Below are positions 1-11,062 of a stretch of DNA of 64,000 nucleotides, one piece after another (the stretch's first letter is position 1; every line of letters begins with the position of its first letter). The position numbers and the translations under genes were made by a program. Location of the stretch: contig JALIGW010000130.1 of the NCBI GenBank assembly GCA_023053685.1, forward strand, positions 502,092 through 566,091. The letters are read 5' to 3'. The notes below the pieces were generated by a model, which was not told the DNA's origin, made no database searches, and saw only the letters and a list, made by a program, of their open reading frames with translations. This stretch comes from Diadophis punctatus similis. Lineage: Eukaryota > Chordata > Lepidosauria > Squamata > Dipsadidae.

Positions 1-684
1 AAACATCTGCAAACAAATAACCAAGAAAGCAGCAAGGATTCCAAAGATTGGGAATGCTGGCCAAGTCAAGGTCAGAAAAATGCAGAAGAGATGTTTCTCT
101 AGCTGGATTAAGGGAAGGTTTGCCATCCCTCCCTACAAACCTCAGAATTGTCTCCAGCGGTTAAAAAGACGGACATTGAAGGTAGAAGAAGATCCATTTG
201 TTCCAGTTTAAGTTTCAGTGAAAGCCTGGATCTTTCTCCTCCTTTAATGCCTGCGGTTGTAAGCTCCTGATCTTCCCCGGCAGCTTACAATCTTTGAACA
301 CAAATATATCTTTAAGAATTGGAGAGCCGAGACAAGAAATCTCCCAGGCATTAGATGAAAAGGGCAAGACCCTTTGGATTATTATAACCATTTAGTTTAG
401 CCTGTGTGAGGCTAGCAGGACAGCAAGCTTTACTTAATCAGGAACCGTTTTCCTGCCCGCCCCCCTGTCAAAGCCATTTTATGCCTTCTCCTTCTCTTTA
501 AGTCACCTCCCACCCACCCAAATTTGCTTTTCTTGAGAATCTTTTATTTTTCTTTCTGTTTCTAAACTGCTGATGACAGAATCCAATTCCTCCCAGCTTT
601 GGAAGCTAGGAGGAATTATCGAAAGGCTTGGAAATTATCTATGTGGTCACTAAAAGTTGAAAATGACTCCTTTGTTTATTTTGT
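1..684. other. Unique noncoding DNA
   Basis: No repeat family, long ORF or RNA gene is recognised. The stretch has balanced composition with short AT-rich and pyrimidine-rich patches (about 440-600). It is possible intergenic or intronic sequence and no function can be assigned. Confidence 0.5.
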
Positions 685-1510
685 TTGATTTTAATCCAGC
701 CTTTATTGTTTATAAATAAATCAAGATGGTCAACATGCCCAATATTCTTTCCTTCCTCCTATTTTCCCCACAACAACAACAATGTTGTTTATGTATTTGT
801 TCGATCTTATAGGCCACCCATCTCCCGAGGGACTCAGGGCGGCGTACAGCATAAAAATGAACAATCAATTTAAAATAACCATAAAAAAACAATTAGAAAA
901 TACATATAAACATTAAAAAAAACATTTCCCATCATTCATACGCCTGCCGGAAGAGCCAGGTTTTAACGGCTTTACGGAAGGCCAGTAAGGAGGGGATCGT
1001 CCGGACCTCTGGCGGAAGTTGGTTCCACAGAGACGGAGCCGCCACAGAGAAGGCTCTCCCCCGCGGACCCGCTAACCGGCATTGCTTGGTTGACGGGACC
1101 TGGAGGAGGCCGACTCTGTGGGACCTGATCGGTGGTAGGGAGGTATGTCGTAGGATGCGGTCCCGAAGGTATCCTGGTCCTGAGCCAACTCAACCAACCC
1201 TGTTAGATGGGTTGGTTGAATTGAAAGAGAGGGACTGGCCCGAAGTCGCTCAGCTTGCTTTCATGCCTAAGGCAGCACTAGAACTCACAGTCTCCTGGTG
1301 ATTGGCCCAAAGTTACCCAGGCAGCTTTCACACCTAAAGCAGGACTAGAACTCCAGGTCTCCTGGTGATTGGCCCAAACTCACTCAGATAGCTTTCTTGC
1401 CTAAAGTGGGACTATAACTCACAGTCTCCTGGCTCAAAGTCACTCAGCTGGCTTTCATGCCTAAGGCAGAACTAAAACTCACCATCTCCTGGTGATTGGC
1501 CCAACCACCC
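685..1510 (-). repeat. tRNA-derived CORE-like SINE (antisense), split by a second repeat
   Basis: The 3' tail of the SINE lies at 685-780 and the head at about 1197-1505, both antisense. The body contains the CCACAACAAC-type core and a 'gactggcccgaagtc' linker. The head (complement of a tRNA-like segment ending in a gagttctag-type B box) is repeated about four times with a ~67 bp period between 1224 and 1505. The same structure recurs at 19391-19805, 40390-40600 and 47230-48095, which defines it as an interspersed family. Exact family name unknown. Confidence 0.65.
781..1196. repeat. Interspersed repeat inserted in SINE (family unknown)
   Basis: This block interrupts the SINE, whose two parts resume on either side (tail ending near 780, head resuming near 1197). 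It contains a 'ggccacccatctcccgag' motif and a 'ggaagttggttccacagag' segment that I recognise as recurring in squamate genomes, probably a LINE 3' region. The short ORFs in it are not credible genes. Confidence 0.5.
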
Positions 1511-2021
1511 AACTGGTTCAACTTGATGACATATCATCAATCAATCAATCTATCTATCTATCCTGACACAATCAATCAATCAAAGGCAGCACAAGCCAAA
1601 TGTTATATTTTTATGAACAAAGTGGACATTTTTTGCATTCAACCGTTGAAGATAATTTTTCTCTACCTCAAGGTGCAACCCCACAGCTATGGATGGCCTC
1701 CCCAAGGGGATGAGATAGGGAAAAAAATTGGGGGAGAAGAAGAGGTTATTTCAGGAATGGTGCTTTTTAAAAATTTTACATATTGATCCACAGCTCAGGA
1801 TAGGCTAGCATGGGCAGCATCCGATAACTGGGCAACATCACTGCACACTTCCATTGACAGATCTGGCAGGACAAGTAGGGAAACTATTTCATTTTTCCCA
1901 TAATGCCCTGGCCTGGAGGGCAGGAACCTCTTCATATCCTGGGTTCCTTCACTGCCAAAGGCATCTCAGCTTTTTAAAAGAATCATGAAAATGATTAAAC
2001 CCAAACTTTCTGTTGATAATC
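1511..2021. other. Unassigned noncoding DNA with short ATCA/TCTA repeat
   Basis: A short ATCA/ATCT microsatellite lies near 1538-1580. The remainder shows no recognisable repeat or gene. Confidence 0.4.
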
Positions 2022-2760
2022 AAGACAGTTGTTAGCATGAGCTGCACCCCAATTTACGCCCTTTTTCACCACAGTTGTTAAGCAAACTGGCTTCCCTCAT
2101 TGACTTTATGTGCCAGAAGCCAGCTGGCAAGGTTATAAATGGTGGTCAAATAACCCCGGGATGTTGCAACCATCATACATGCGAATGCCAATTGCCAAGC
2201 ATCCAAATTTTGATCACCTGAGCATGGAGATGCTACAATGGTTGTTGTTGTTAGTTGCGAAGTCATGTCCGACCCATCGCGACCCCATGGACTACGTTCC
2301 TCCAGGCCTTCCTGTCCTCTACCATCCCCCGGAGTCCATTTAAGCTCACGCCGACTGCTTCAGTGACTCCATCCAGCCACCTCATTCTCTGTCGTCCCCT
2401 TCTTCTTTTGCCCTCAATCGTTCCCAGCATTAGGCTCTTCTCCTCCAGTGAGTCCTTCCTTCTCATTAGGTGGCCAAAGTATTTGAGTTTCATCTTCAGG
2501 ATCTGGCCTTCTAAAGAGCAGTCAGGGTTGTTGATCTCCTCCAGGACTGACCGGTTGGATCGCCTTGCAGTCCAAGGGACTCGCAGGAGTCTTCTCCAGC
2601 ACCGTAGTTCAAAGGCTTCCATTCTTTGGCGCTCAGCCTTCCTTATGGTCCAACTTTATGCTACAATGGTAGTAAGTGTGAAAACCAATCATATGTCCTT
2701 TTTTTTAATGTCCTTGTATCTTAGAACTAAATGAATGGTTGTAAGTTGAGAACTACTATA
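2022..2760 (-). mobile_element. Tigger-like MITE, split by BovB
   Basis: Degraded copy of the window's most common repeat in reverse orientation. It shares 'gttgttaagcaaactggctt', 'ttgatcac' and a terminal 'gttgtaagttgagaacta' with the better copies (for example 7021-7421). A BovB LINE sits inside it with a 13 bp target duplication, so the MITE is older than the LINE insertion. Confidence 0.75.
2243..2657 (-). mobile_element. BovB (RTE clade) LINE, 5'-truncated
   Basis: The minus strand encodes the C-terminal part of the RTE-BovB reverse transcriptase, including 'RRLLRVPWTARRSNRSVLE' and a 'GRQRMRWLDGV' segment, ending in the typical gcaactaacaacaacaa tail at the left edge. The copy is flanked by identical 13 bp duplications, atgctacaatggt, at 2230-2242 and 2658-2670. 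Only about 415 bp remain; there is no RT catalytic core, so it is dead. BovB is known to have moved horizontally between squamates and ruminants. Confidence 0.92.
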
Positions 2761-3533
2761 ATTGTAATAAAATTCATAAAAAAATATTGAAGTGAAAGTT
2801 TGGAACTGTGTACATATGCTCAGATTCTGGTCAGTTTTCTGAAGAGCAGATTCTACACCTGTCCTTATTTTCCATTCCACGGTTCGAGTAAAACAAGTTT
2901 CTTGCCAAGGGGGTCAAGAACTGTCCATAATCCTGGCTACACAAGCTTTTCCTGGGGGGAAAAAAGTGAGAAAATGCTTGCGGGCTGTTAACTCACAGAT
3001 GACATCTAGGGGAGATAGGCGACTGCATTCTGAGATCAGTTAAATCACTGTCCAGACTTATCAGCGAAGTAACAGACGGTCCATCTGGTAAAATAACTTG
3101 ACGCCGAGGGAAGGAGTGTTTCTCCCTAAAGGACTGTGATAAATCATGTTTATGGGCAGCAGTCACGGTCCAGGCAGTGTGGTCCAGCCTTGTGCAAGCC
3201 GGAAGAAAAACTGGGGTGAGGTGCAGCAATAAATTGCCATCTAAACACTCAGCGTCGAAAGCTAATCAAGGAATCAGGGACAACAGAACACCCTGGACAG
3301 AAGGTCTGCCCGAGGCGTGATCTCAATCCGCCTGCAGTCAGCCAACTCCGAAAGATCTCTGGAAGTGTATGCTTTCAACCCTGAGATCTAGAAACTTGTC
3401 TTGCCTGTCTGTGTTTAAATTGAAGCTACTCTGATACTCTGAGCCTCACTAAAGTTCCCAACTCTGTGGTCAACATCAACATTAAGCATTATAGGACCAC
3501 CAAGTTACCGTCAACCATGAGATCTAGAAACTT
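2761..3533. other. Unassigned noncoding DNA
   Basis: No recognised repeat or coding signal. Contains short ORFs without family resemblance. Confidence 0.4.
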
Positions 3534-3899
<366 letters not shown>

Positions 3900-3924
3900 A
3901 ATTAAAAGCTACAATACTCTGAGT

Positions 3925-4079
3925 CAGCAGTGGGTTGCTCCTGGTTCGGCCCGGTTCTATGAACCGGTAGCGGTGGTGGCGGGAGGCTCTGCCTATTCGC
4001 CCAGGATACTTCTGCGCATGTGCAGAAGTGTCACGCACATGCGCAAACCAGTAGCAACGGCATTTAGAACCCACTACTG
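3925..4079. mobile_element. hAT MITE (155 bp)
   Basis: Ends cagcagtgggttgctcc and aacccactactg are inverted complements. Flanked by perfect 8-bp target duplications ctctgagt at 3917-3924 and 4080-4087. Internal sequence is GC-rich with a tgcgcatgtgcag motif. Same end type as 19003-19166, 32577-32995 and 63125-63552. Too short to encode transposase. Confidence 0.88.
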
Positions 4080-4087
4080 CTCTGAGT

Positions 4088-4337
4088 CTCACTAAAATTC
4101 CCAACTCTGCGGCCAGTGCTGTTGTAACTTCAAATGGTGACTAAACAAACTGTTGTAAATCAAGGATTACTTGTATTATTTCACCCAGATAATCTCTTGT
4201 GCAGTGTCATATAACTCTGCTTCTTCCCATCCCTTCCCCCCACACAATGGTCAGCCTCTTCCCATTATTCCTGGCCTTTGAAACAGAGACAAGAGCCAGA
4301 GTGAAGCTCTTGCTTGGTACAATTTCTGTGATCCGGA
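4088..4337. other. Unassigned noncoding DNA
   Basis: Nothing recognisable apart from a short Tigger-like remnant near 4120-4165 (gttgtaaatcaaggatta). Confidence 0.35.
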
Positions 4338-4850
4338 AATTTATTTATGTATTTATTTGTTTGTTTGTTTGTTTGTCAAACATGTACAATAGCAATAGCA
4401 AGAGCACTTAGACTTATATACCGCTTCATAGTGCTTTACAGCCCTCTCTAAGTGGTTTACAGAGTTCAGCATATTGCCCCCAACAATCTGGGTCCTCATT
4501 TTACCGACCTCGGAAGGATGGAAGGCTGAGTCAACCTTCAGCCTGTGAGATTTGAACAGCTGAACTGCTGAACTAGCAGTCAGCTGGAGTAGCCTGCAGT
4601 GCTGCACTTTAACCACTGCGCCACCTCGGCTCTTATACAAACACCTACAAGATAGTAGGTGTTTGTATAAACATAAACATAAACAAAGTAAATACAGATA
4701 AATGAGGGCAATAGGACAGTAAGACAGGGACGGTAGGCCCAATGGTGCGCTTATGCACGCCCCTTACAGACCTCTTAGGAATGGGGTAAGGTTGACAGTA
4801 GACAGTCTAAGGTTAAAGTTTTGGGGGTTTGGGGAAGAAACCACAGAGTT
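4338..4850 (-). mobile_element. CR1/L2-group LINE (second family) 3' end, antisense
   Basis: The antisense 3' tail (tgtttgtttgtttgtcaaac) lies at 4338-4388 and the body at about 4650-4850, containing 'gcgcttatgcacgcccctt' and 'agacctcttaggaatgggg', which are also present in the ORF-bearing copies at 36340-37430 and 57465-58170. A SINE sits between the two parts. Confidence 0.75.
4389..4635 (-). mobile_element. tRNA-derived SINE (squamate type A), antisense
   Basis: On the minus strand it begins gagccgaggtggcgcagtgg (tRNA A-box region), has a B-box-like gttcaaatctc, and a body with 'aatgaggacccagattgttg' and 'gaagcggtatataagtc', ending in a gctattgctattg tail. Four more copies occur at 8561, 16818, 37084 and 58761. 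It is inserted in a LINE 3' end. Confidence 0.85.
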
Positions 4851-5068
4851 TACTCTAGAAAGATGGAGAGGAGTCCGGAGACAGCCTTCAAAAATGAATT
4901 CAGTGATTGCTATGGAAGCATTGGCTTAGCCAAAAAGGGATGAAAAAGATTGTTCCTACCTTGCTTTTTGTTTGGTTTGTTTGCTTTTATTATTTCTTTG
5001 CTCACTGCCTCCTTTCCAATGTTCCTAGCCTAAAGATGAGTTACCAAGAATTCTGATATTTGCTCACT
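4851..5068. other. Unassigned noncoding DNA
   Basis: The left portion may still be LINE-derived. Nothing else is recognisable. Confidence 0.35.
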
Positions 5069-5245
5069 CTCCTTCCTTCCTTCCTTCCTTCCTTCCTTCC
5101 TTCCTTCCTTCCTTCCTTCCTTCCTTCCTTCCTTCCTTCCTTCCTTCCTTCCTTCCTTCCCTCCCTTTTCCCCTTTTTCTCCTTTCCTCCATTCCTCCAT
5201 TCCTTTCCTTCCTTCCCCATATCCCTGCCTGTCTGCCTATGTTCT

Positions 5246-5301
<56 letters not shown>

Positions 5302-5480
5302 TCCTCCTTGCTTCATCCTCCTTCCTCCCTCCTTCCTTTTCTCCCATCCCTTAATCCTTCCTTCCTTCCTTCCTTCCTCCCCTTCTTTCTATCCTCCTTC
5401 CTCTTTTCTCCCTCTCCTTCCTTCCTTCTTTCATCTCCTTCCTCCTTGCTCCCTCTCCTTTTTATCCTCCCTCCTCTCCC
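5069..5480. repeat. (TTCC)n and (TGCC)n pyrimidine-rich microsatellite
   Basis: Pure (CCTT)n at about 5070-5160, (CTGC)n at about 5248-5300, then imperfect TTCC/CTCC repeats. The polypyrimidine strand bias makes triplex or other non-B structure possible. ORFs here are artefacts. Confidence 0.97.
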
Positions 5481-6308
5481 TCCCTTTCCTCCCAAAAATA
5501 TTGAACATGCCCAAAACCCGTCCATCAAATCTCACTCCCAATCTTGACCTTCCCCAAATTTTTCTGTCTCTCCCAAACCCTTGAAAATGTTCCCGATCTC
5601 TGCTGCCTCTAAGGACGTCACCAACGCTACCACCCCCCCCATCTCTTTCTCCCCCAACCCCAACCCCAGCAGACCCCAATGGGTGCAACTGAGCACAAGA
5701 GCCCATGCACATATGTTCAGGTAAGCATTTTTGCTGTTACAGATAGGAAATGAAAGAATCCGAGCAAATTCTGCCCAAGAAGTCTTTTTTTTTCCCTGAG
5801 CTTTAACGGATGGGGTTTCCAAAATACAAACAACCCATAAATGATGGATTGCTATTCCCCCGCCATTGTCCACCCCCAGCCTCCTTCCCCCTCCCCATCT
5901 TGCTGCCTGTGCAAAAGGAGTTTTGAGAGGCTAAGCAGATTAGGGATGAAAGTGGATAAATATTAAGACAGACGCATCCTGGCATCTGGGTGGTAGATCA
6001 GCTCGCCTTTCATCGAGATGGACATCAATGAGAAAGCTATGGTTTTTTTTTTCACCCCCACCTGCTGGTTATAGATTCATGTGAGAAAATGGGGCAGGCC
6101 TGGGCCACTGCTTAAGACAAGACCCTGATGCAAATTGGCAAACGTAGAAATGAGTGGTCAATATAGATTAGGATTAAACCGCAGCTCCTGTCCACAGTCA
6201 CAGGGCGCAGCATTGATCCGGTCCAGTTGCCATAATGATATGGACAGAAAGTGCGAGTGGACAAGATGCAATCATCTTGATGTGACTATATATCCTTTGC
6301 ATTTAGGG
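5481..6308. other. Unassigned noncoding DNA
   Basis: C-rich at 5480-5680, otherwise ordinary composition. No repeat family or credible ORF is seen. Confidence 0.4.
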
Positions 6309-6311
6309 TTA

Positions 6312-6967
6312 CAGGTAGTCCTCAATTTACGACCACAACTGAGCCTAAAATTTCTGCTGTTAAGTGAGACATTCGTTAAGTGAGTTTTGCCCCATATTAC
6401 AACCTTTCTTGACACATTTGTTAAGTCAGCAGTTCTCAACCTGGGGGTCGCGACCCCTTTGGGAGTTGAACGACCCTTTCACAGGGATCAGGAGACTTCG
6501 CCCAGATACCACCATTTGGGTTCTTTTACCCTCTGTGCATGCGCAGAATGCTTTGCGTATGTGCAGAGGGTAAAAGAACCCAAATGGCGGTGGCGGCGTG
6601 GGGGTCGCGGTGGCAGGTGCGGGGGCAGGGGGGCATGGGGGGTGCGGGGGCATGTCGTGGGTCGCGGCATTAGGAAGGTTGAGAACCACTGTGTTAAGTG
6701 AACCACTGCACTTGATAAGTTAGTAACCCAGTTGTTAAGTGAACCTGGCTTCTCCATTGACTTTGCTGATCAGAAGGTCATAAAGGATGATCACATGGGA
6801 CACTGCATCCGTCATAAATATGAGTCAGATGCCAAGTATCTGAATTTTGGTCCCATGACCATGGGGATGCCACAAGGTCCTAACTGTGAAAAATGTAAGT
6901 CACATTTTTCAGTGGCGTTGTAACTAAACAGTCATTAAATGAACTATTGTAAGTTGAGGACTATCTG
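6312..6967 (-). mobile_element. Tigger-like MITE with nested SPIN-like hAT
   Basis: Starts caggtagtcctcaatttacg and ends aagttgaggactatctg, flanked by TA on both sides (6310-6311 and 6968-6969). Without the nested hAT at 6427-6691 and its duplicated target it would be about 380-390 bp. CAGG ends and TA target duplication fit the pogo/Tigger branch of Tc1/mariner. Confidence 0.85.
6427..6691. mobile_element. SPIN-like hAT MITE (265 bp)
   Basis: Left end cagcagttctcaacctggg followed by a gtcgcgacccctttggg motif; right end gcattaggaaggttgagaac then cactg. Perfect 8-bp target duplications tgttaagt at 6419-6426 and 6692-6699. The ends closely resemble the SPIN (Space Invaders) hAT family known from tetrapods including squamates; the interior differs from what I recall of SPIN. 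No transposase. Confidence 0.88.
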
Positions 6968-7020
6968 TATTTGCATTCTTGGGTAGCTCTGTTCATAAAA
7001 TACAGTGGAATAAACATATA

Positions 7021-7421
7021 CAGGTAGTCCTTGACTGACAACGGTTCATTTAGTGACCATTCAAACTTACAATGGCACTGAAAAAAGTGACTTACATCCA
7101 TTTTTCACACTTATGACTGTCGCAGCATCCCCAAGGTCACGTGATCAAAATTCAGATGCTTGGCAACTGGTTCGTATTTATGATGGTTGCGGTGTCCCAG
7201 GGTCACGTGATCCTCTTTTGCGACCGTCTTGACAAGCAAAGCCAATGGGGAAGCCAGGGTTCATTTAACAACCGGATTACTAATTCAATAACTGCAGCGA
7301 TTCACTTAACAACTGTGGCAAGAAAAGTCATAAAATGGGGCAAAACTCGCTTAACAAATGTCTCACTCAGCCACAGAAATTTTGGGCTCAATTGTGGTCA
7401 TAGGTCGAGGAGGACTACCTG
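7021..7421 (+). mobile_element. Tigger-like MITE, near full length
   Basis: About 401 bp flanked by TA (7019-7020 and 7422-7423). The ends caggtagtccttgact and aggactacctg are inverted complements. The sequence is the window's reference form of this repeat (gttcatttagtgacc, atgatcaaaattcagatgc-type, gtggcaagaaaagtc). Confidence 0.9.
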
Positions 7422-7423
7422 TA

Positions 7424-7963
7424 ATCTCGCACGCATGTAGCCGAAAACCAGCCCAAATGCAAGCGGCTGGGTTCAGCTGACATGCTTAACTCGGTTGCTG
7501 AATTAAAGCTATTTTCTGGGTTGAATCGTAACCTGCACAGCACATTAATGCGGCCGATGCAAACACGCACGCATATTCACGCAAACCTAATCAAGATTAA
7601 AACTAACCAAGCTTAACATATTGTGCGAACGCAGCCGGTGGGATTTATCATTATTATTCACGTTCTCATCGTCAGCTTTTTTTTGCTACTCCAGCATCGT
7701 CCTCAGCACATTTTACAATGAATAAGAGAGGCTTCCCCCCCCTTCAAAGGTTTTCGATTCTAAACAAGAACACAACAGTGGCAGCCGGGTGGTGGGCGGA
7801 AAATGGAACGGGGATAAAAGCAAAGAAATACGGAACATTTTCGGTGCTTAGCTTAGCTGTAGTAGAATATATTGAGGGATATGGGTGAATGGGCAGTGGT
7901 GGTTGACGAGAATGGGGAGATCTCAGCCCCAGAACCTCATGGAGTGACCTAGAGGCAGATTCG
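7424..7963. other. Unique noncoding DNA
   Basis: No repeat recognised; includes CpG-containing and homeobox-like AT motifs (for example ctaatcaagattaaaac near 7590). No coding evidence. Confidence 0.4.
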
Positions 7964-8132
7964 TTTTTCTCTCTTCCTCTCCCTCTCTCCCTTTTTCCTT
8001 CCTTTCTTCCTCCCTTTCTCCCTCTCCTGCCTTCTGTCTCTTTCCCGCTCTCTCCCTTTCCCTCTCCCTCTTTCTCTCTCCTTCCCTTTTCCTCTCTCTC
8101 CTCTCTCCCTCTCTCTCCCCTCTTCCTCTCCC
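7964..8132. repeat. CT-rich simple repeat
   Basis: Imperfect (CTCTCC)n/(TTCC)n polypyrimidine tract adjoining the CR1 3' tail. Confidence 0.95.
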
Positions 8133-8860
8133 TAGAATAGAATAGAATAGAATAGAATAACAGAGTTGGGAGGGATCTTGGAGGTCTTCTAGTCCAACCC
8201 CCTGCTTAGGCAGGAAACCCTACACCACTTCAGACAAATGGTTATCCAATATCTTTTTAAAAACTTCCAGTATTGGAGCATTCATAACTTCTGGAGGCAA
8301 GTTGATCCACTGTTTAATTGTTCTAACTGTCAGGAAATTTCTCCTTAGTTCTAAGTTGCTTCTCTCCTTGATTAGTTTCCACCCATTGCTCTACCCTCAG
8401 GTGCTTTGGAAAGTAGTTTGAATCCCTCTTCTTTGTGGCATCCTGTGAGATATTGGAAGACTGCAATCATGTCATCCCTAGTCCTTCTTTTCATGAAACT
8501 AGTCACACCCAGTTCCTGCAACCATTCTTCATGTGTTTTAGCCTCCAGTCCCCTAATCATTTATTTATTTATTTTATTAGTGACATTTATATACCGCCTC
8601 ACAGTGCAAGCACTCTCTAAGCGGTTTACACCAGTAAGCAATGTATATATTTATATTGCCCCCAACAATCTGGGTCCTCATTTTACCTACCTCGGAAGGA
8701 TGGAAGGCTGAGTCAACCTTGAGCCAGTGAGATTTGAACCGCTGACCTGCGGATCACAGTCAGCTAAAGTAGCCTGCAGTACTGCCTCTAACCGCTGCGC
8801 CACCTCGGTACTTATCATCTTTGTTGCTCTTCTCTGCACTCTTTCTAGAATCTCTAGAAA
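8133..8860 (-). mobile_element. CR1 LINE 3' part with (AATAG)n tail, antisense
   Basis: Begins with (TAGAA)n (8133-8158) followed by 'aacagagttgggaggga' and 'ctagtccaaccccctgctt'. The minus strand encodes degraded CR1 ORF2 C-terminus (KRRTRDDMIAVFQYLTGCHK). It is split by a SINE at 8561-8813. The RT catalytic region is missing, so the copy is 5'-truncated. Confidence 0.9.
8561..8813 (-). mobile_element. tRNA-derived SINE type A nested in CR1
   Basis: Same family as 4389-4635. Likely 5-bp target duplications atcat at 8556-8560 and 8814-8818; removing one copy restores the CR1 reading 'cctaatcatctttgttgc', also seen intact at about 10519-10536. Confidence 0.88.
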
Positions 8861-8865
8861 GTCTC

Positions 8866-8960
8866 CCTTTTTTCTCTCCCTCTTTCTCTCCTCTCTCTCC
8901 CTTTCCCTCTCTCGGCCTCTTTCTCTCTCCCACACTCTCCCTCCCTCTCTCTCCCTGATT
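8866..8960. repeat. CT-rich simple repeat
   Basis: Polypyrimidine (CTCTCC)n-like tract between the CR1 and a truncated Tigger-like MITE. Confidence 0.9.
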
Positions 8961-8961
8961 C

Positions 8962-9073
8962 GCAACTGTAGCAAGGAAGGTCGTCAAATGGGGCAAAACT
9001 CACTTAACAAATGTCTGACTTAGCAACAGAAATCTTGGGCTCAATTGTGGTTGTAAGTCGAGGACTATCTGTA
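8962..9073 (+). mobile_element. Tigger-like MITE, right end only
   Basis: Contains aaatggggcaaaactcactt and ends gtaagtcgaggactatctg followed by TA. The left three quarters are absent; the simple repeat abuts the break. Confidence 0.8.
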
Positions 9074-9500
9074 CAAGACTCTACGCATGAACCCAAATGT
9101 GTGTATATGCACACAGACATGGACACCTTCAACAATGGGAACTTATCTGGAACAAAATATTCCGGATCCTGTAGAAACAAACATCACATTCTTTTTCCAA
9201 TATTTTTAGTTGCATGAAAAATCCCCCTTGCTACATTGCTTGTTTTTAAAAATAACTACTTTAATCAGCCAAAGCTCATCCAAGGCAGTGTGTCTATCAT
9301 GATTAAAGTCATAAATGACAACATAGAATGGCTCAAGAACAGACATAAACAGGTTGCTGAAAACAAAGAATTAACTGCGTTTTTAAAAAGATGCTTAGAC
9401 TAGAACTAATGTGTTGATGTCCCAAACAAGCACAAAAACAATCCCAAAATATTTTTTCCATTGAAAACCTACATACTTTGCTCCCTATTTCCACCTTTTA
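9074..9500. other. Unique AT-rich noncoding DNA
   Basis: Repeat-free. The block near 9255-9330 (catccaaggcagtgtgtc, catgattaaagtcataaa) has the look of constrained noncoding sequence, but this is impression only. Confidence 0.4.
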
Positions 9501-9863
9501 ATAGAATTACAGACTAACAGAGTTGGAAGGTACCTTAGAGATCTTCTAGTCCAACCCCCTGCTCAAGCAAGAAACCTTATACCATTTCAGACAAATGGTT
9601 GTCCAATCTCTTCTTGCAAACCTCCAGTGATGGAGCACCCACAACTTCTGGAGGCAAAACGTTCCACTGATTAATTGTTGTGTCTGAAAATTTCTTCTTA
9701 GTTCTAGGTTGCTTCTCTCCTGGATTAGTTTCTGTCCGTTGCTTCTTGTTCAGGGGCTTGGGAGATTATGTTGACTCCCTCTTCTATGTGGCAGTCCCTC
9801 AAATATTGGAAGATGCTCTCATGTCACCCCTAGTCCTTCTTTTCATCAGACTAGACATACCCA

Positions 9864-10367
9864 ATGGAGGTAGGGACAGATTTTATTTTCCTGGGCTCCA
9901 AGATCACTGCAGATGGGGATTGCAGCCAAGAAATTAAGAGACGCTTGCTCCTGGGGAGGAAAGCTATGGCAAATCTAGACAGCATACTAAAAAGCAGAGA
10001 CATCACCCTGCCAACAAAAGTGCATATAGTCAAGGCTATGGTTTTCCCAGTTGCAATGTATGGCTGTGAAAGTTGGACCATAAGGAAGGCTGAGCACCAA
10101 AGAATGGAGGCCTTTGAACTATGGTGCTGGAGAAGACTCCTGCGAGTCCCTTGGACTGCAAGGCAATCCAACCGGTCAGTCCTAGAGGAGATCAACCCTG
10201 ACTGCTCTTTAGAAGGCCAGATCCTGAAGATGAAACTCAAAAACTTTGGCCCCCTAATGAGAAGGAAGGACTCACTGGAGAAGAGCCTAATGCTGGGAAA
10301 GATTGAGGGCAAAAGAAGAAGGGGACGGCAGAGAATGAGGTGGCTGGATGGAGTCACTGAAGCATGA
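9864..10367 (+). pseudogene. BovB reverse transcriptase C-terminal fragment
   Basis: The open frame of ~167 codons is the C-terminal end of the BovB RTE polyprotein. It stops early relative to the consensus at 'DGVTEA', where a frameshift (tgaagcatgagcttaaatgg) throws the final residues out of frame. The start is an internal Met, not a real initiation codon. No catalytic residues of the RT or the endonuclease are present. Confidence 0.85.
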
Positions 10368-10469
10368 GCTTAAATGGACTCTGGGGGATGGTAGAGGGCA
10401 GGAAGGCCTGGAGGAACATTATTCATGGGGTCGCGATGGGTCGGACACAACTTCGCAACTAACAACAAG
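9866..10469 (+). mobile_element. BovB LINE, 5'-truncated
   Basis: The plus strand encodes the BovB RT C-terminus over about 165 codons (9864-10367), including FIFLGSKITADGDC, LLLGRKAMANLDSILKSRD, MYGCESWTIRKAEHQRMEAF and GKIEGKRRRGRQRMRWLDGV, then the 3' end ggtcggacacaacttcgcaa and actaacaacaag. Inserted in CR1 at an 'atacccaa' target. It lacks endonuclease and RT catalytic domains. Confidence 0.93.
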
Positions 10470-10559
10470 ATATACCAAATTCCTGCAACCGCTCATTGTA
10501 TGTTTTAGCCTCCAGTCCCCTAATCATCTTTGTTGCTCTTCTCTGCACTCTTTCTAGAG

Positions 10560-10865
10560 CAGGGGTCAGCAACCCACGGCTCTGGAGCCGCATGTGGCTC
10601 TTTCATCCCTCTGCTGCGGCTCCCTGTCGCCAGTCAGCTTGATAGAGCTTTTGGTTAGGACAGGTAGAGGAAAAAGGACACCGTGCTAGGAGGAGACTCT
10701 ATGGTGGGGGAACCGGAGTTCTGGTCGGCAGAGGAAAAAGGACGCCGCGCTAGGAGGAGACTCTATGGTGGGGGAACTGGACTTCCAGTCAGCTCCAGAA
10801 TTGAATGGGGGGCTTCCGGTTAGGACCTTTGTGGCTCTTTGAGTGTTTAAGGTTGCCGACCCCTG
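10560..10865. mobile_element. hAT MITE (306 bp), first of an adjacent pair
   Basis: Left end caggggtcagcaacccacgg, right end ggttgccgacccctg. Flanked by ttctagag at 10552-10559 and 10866-10873. The internal segment includes a roughly 70 bp near-duplicate (gaggaaaaaggacaccgtgc and gaggaaaaaggacgccgcgc). Inserted in CR1. Confidence 0.88.
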
Positions 10866-10873
10866 TTCTAGAG

Positions 10874-11062
10874 CAACAACCCCCAACCTTTTGGGCACCA
10901 GGGACCAGTTCCATGGAGAGAGGTTTTTCCATGGACTGGAGGGGGCGTGGTTTCACATGTTGCCTGCATCCTACAGATGGGGCTTCGCTTGTTTGCGTGT
11001 TGCAGTTTCTGTCATGCCATGAACCCGGCGCTGGTCGATGGACCAGAGGTCAGGTATCCCTG
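10874..11062. mobile_element. hAT MITE (189 bp), second of an adjacent pair
   Basis: Left end caacaacccccaacctttt then gggcaccagggaccag; right end caggtatccctg. Shares the target ttctagag: copies at 10866-10873 and 11063-11070. A fragment of the same family lies at 25472-25515. Confidence 0.8.

Noticed and set aside
9864..10367. Host gene with reverse-transcriptase-like product
   Set aside because: It is a BovB fragment with the BovB 3' end, no endonuclease or catalytic residues, and a frameshift at the end.
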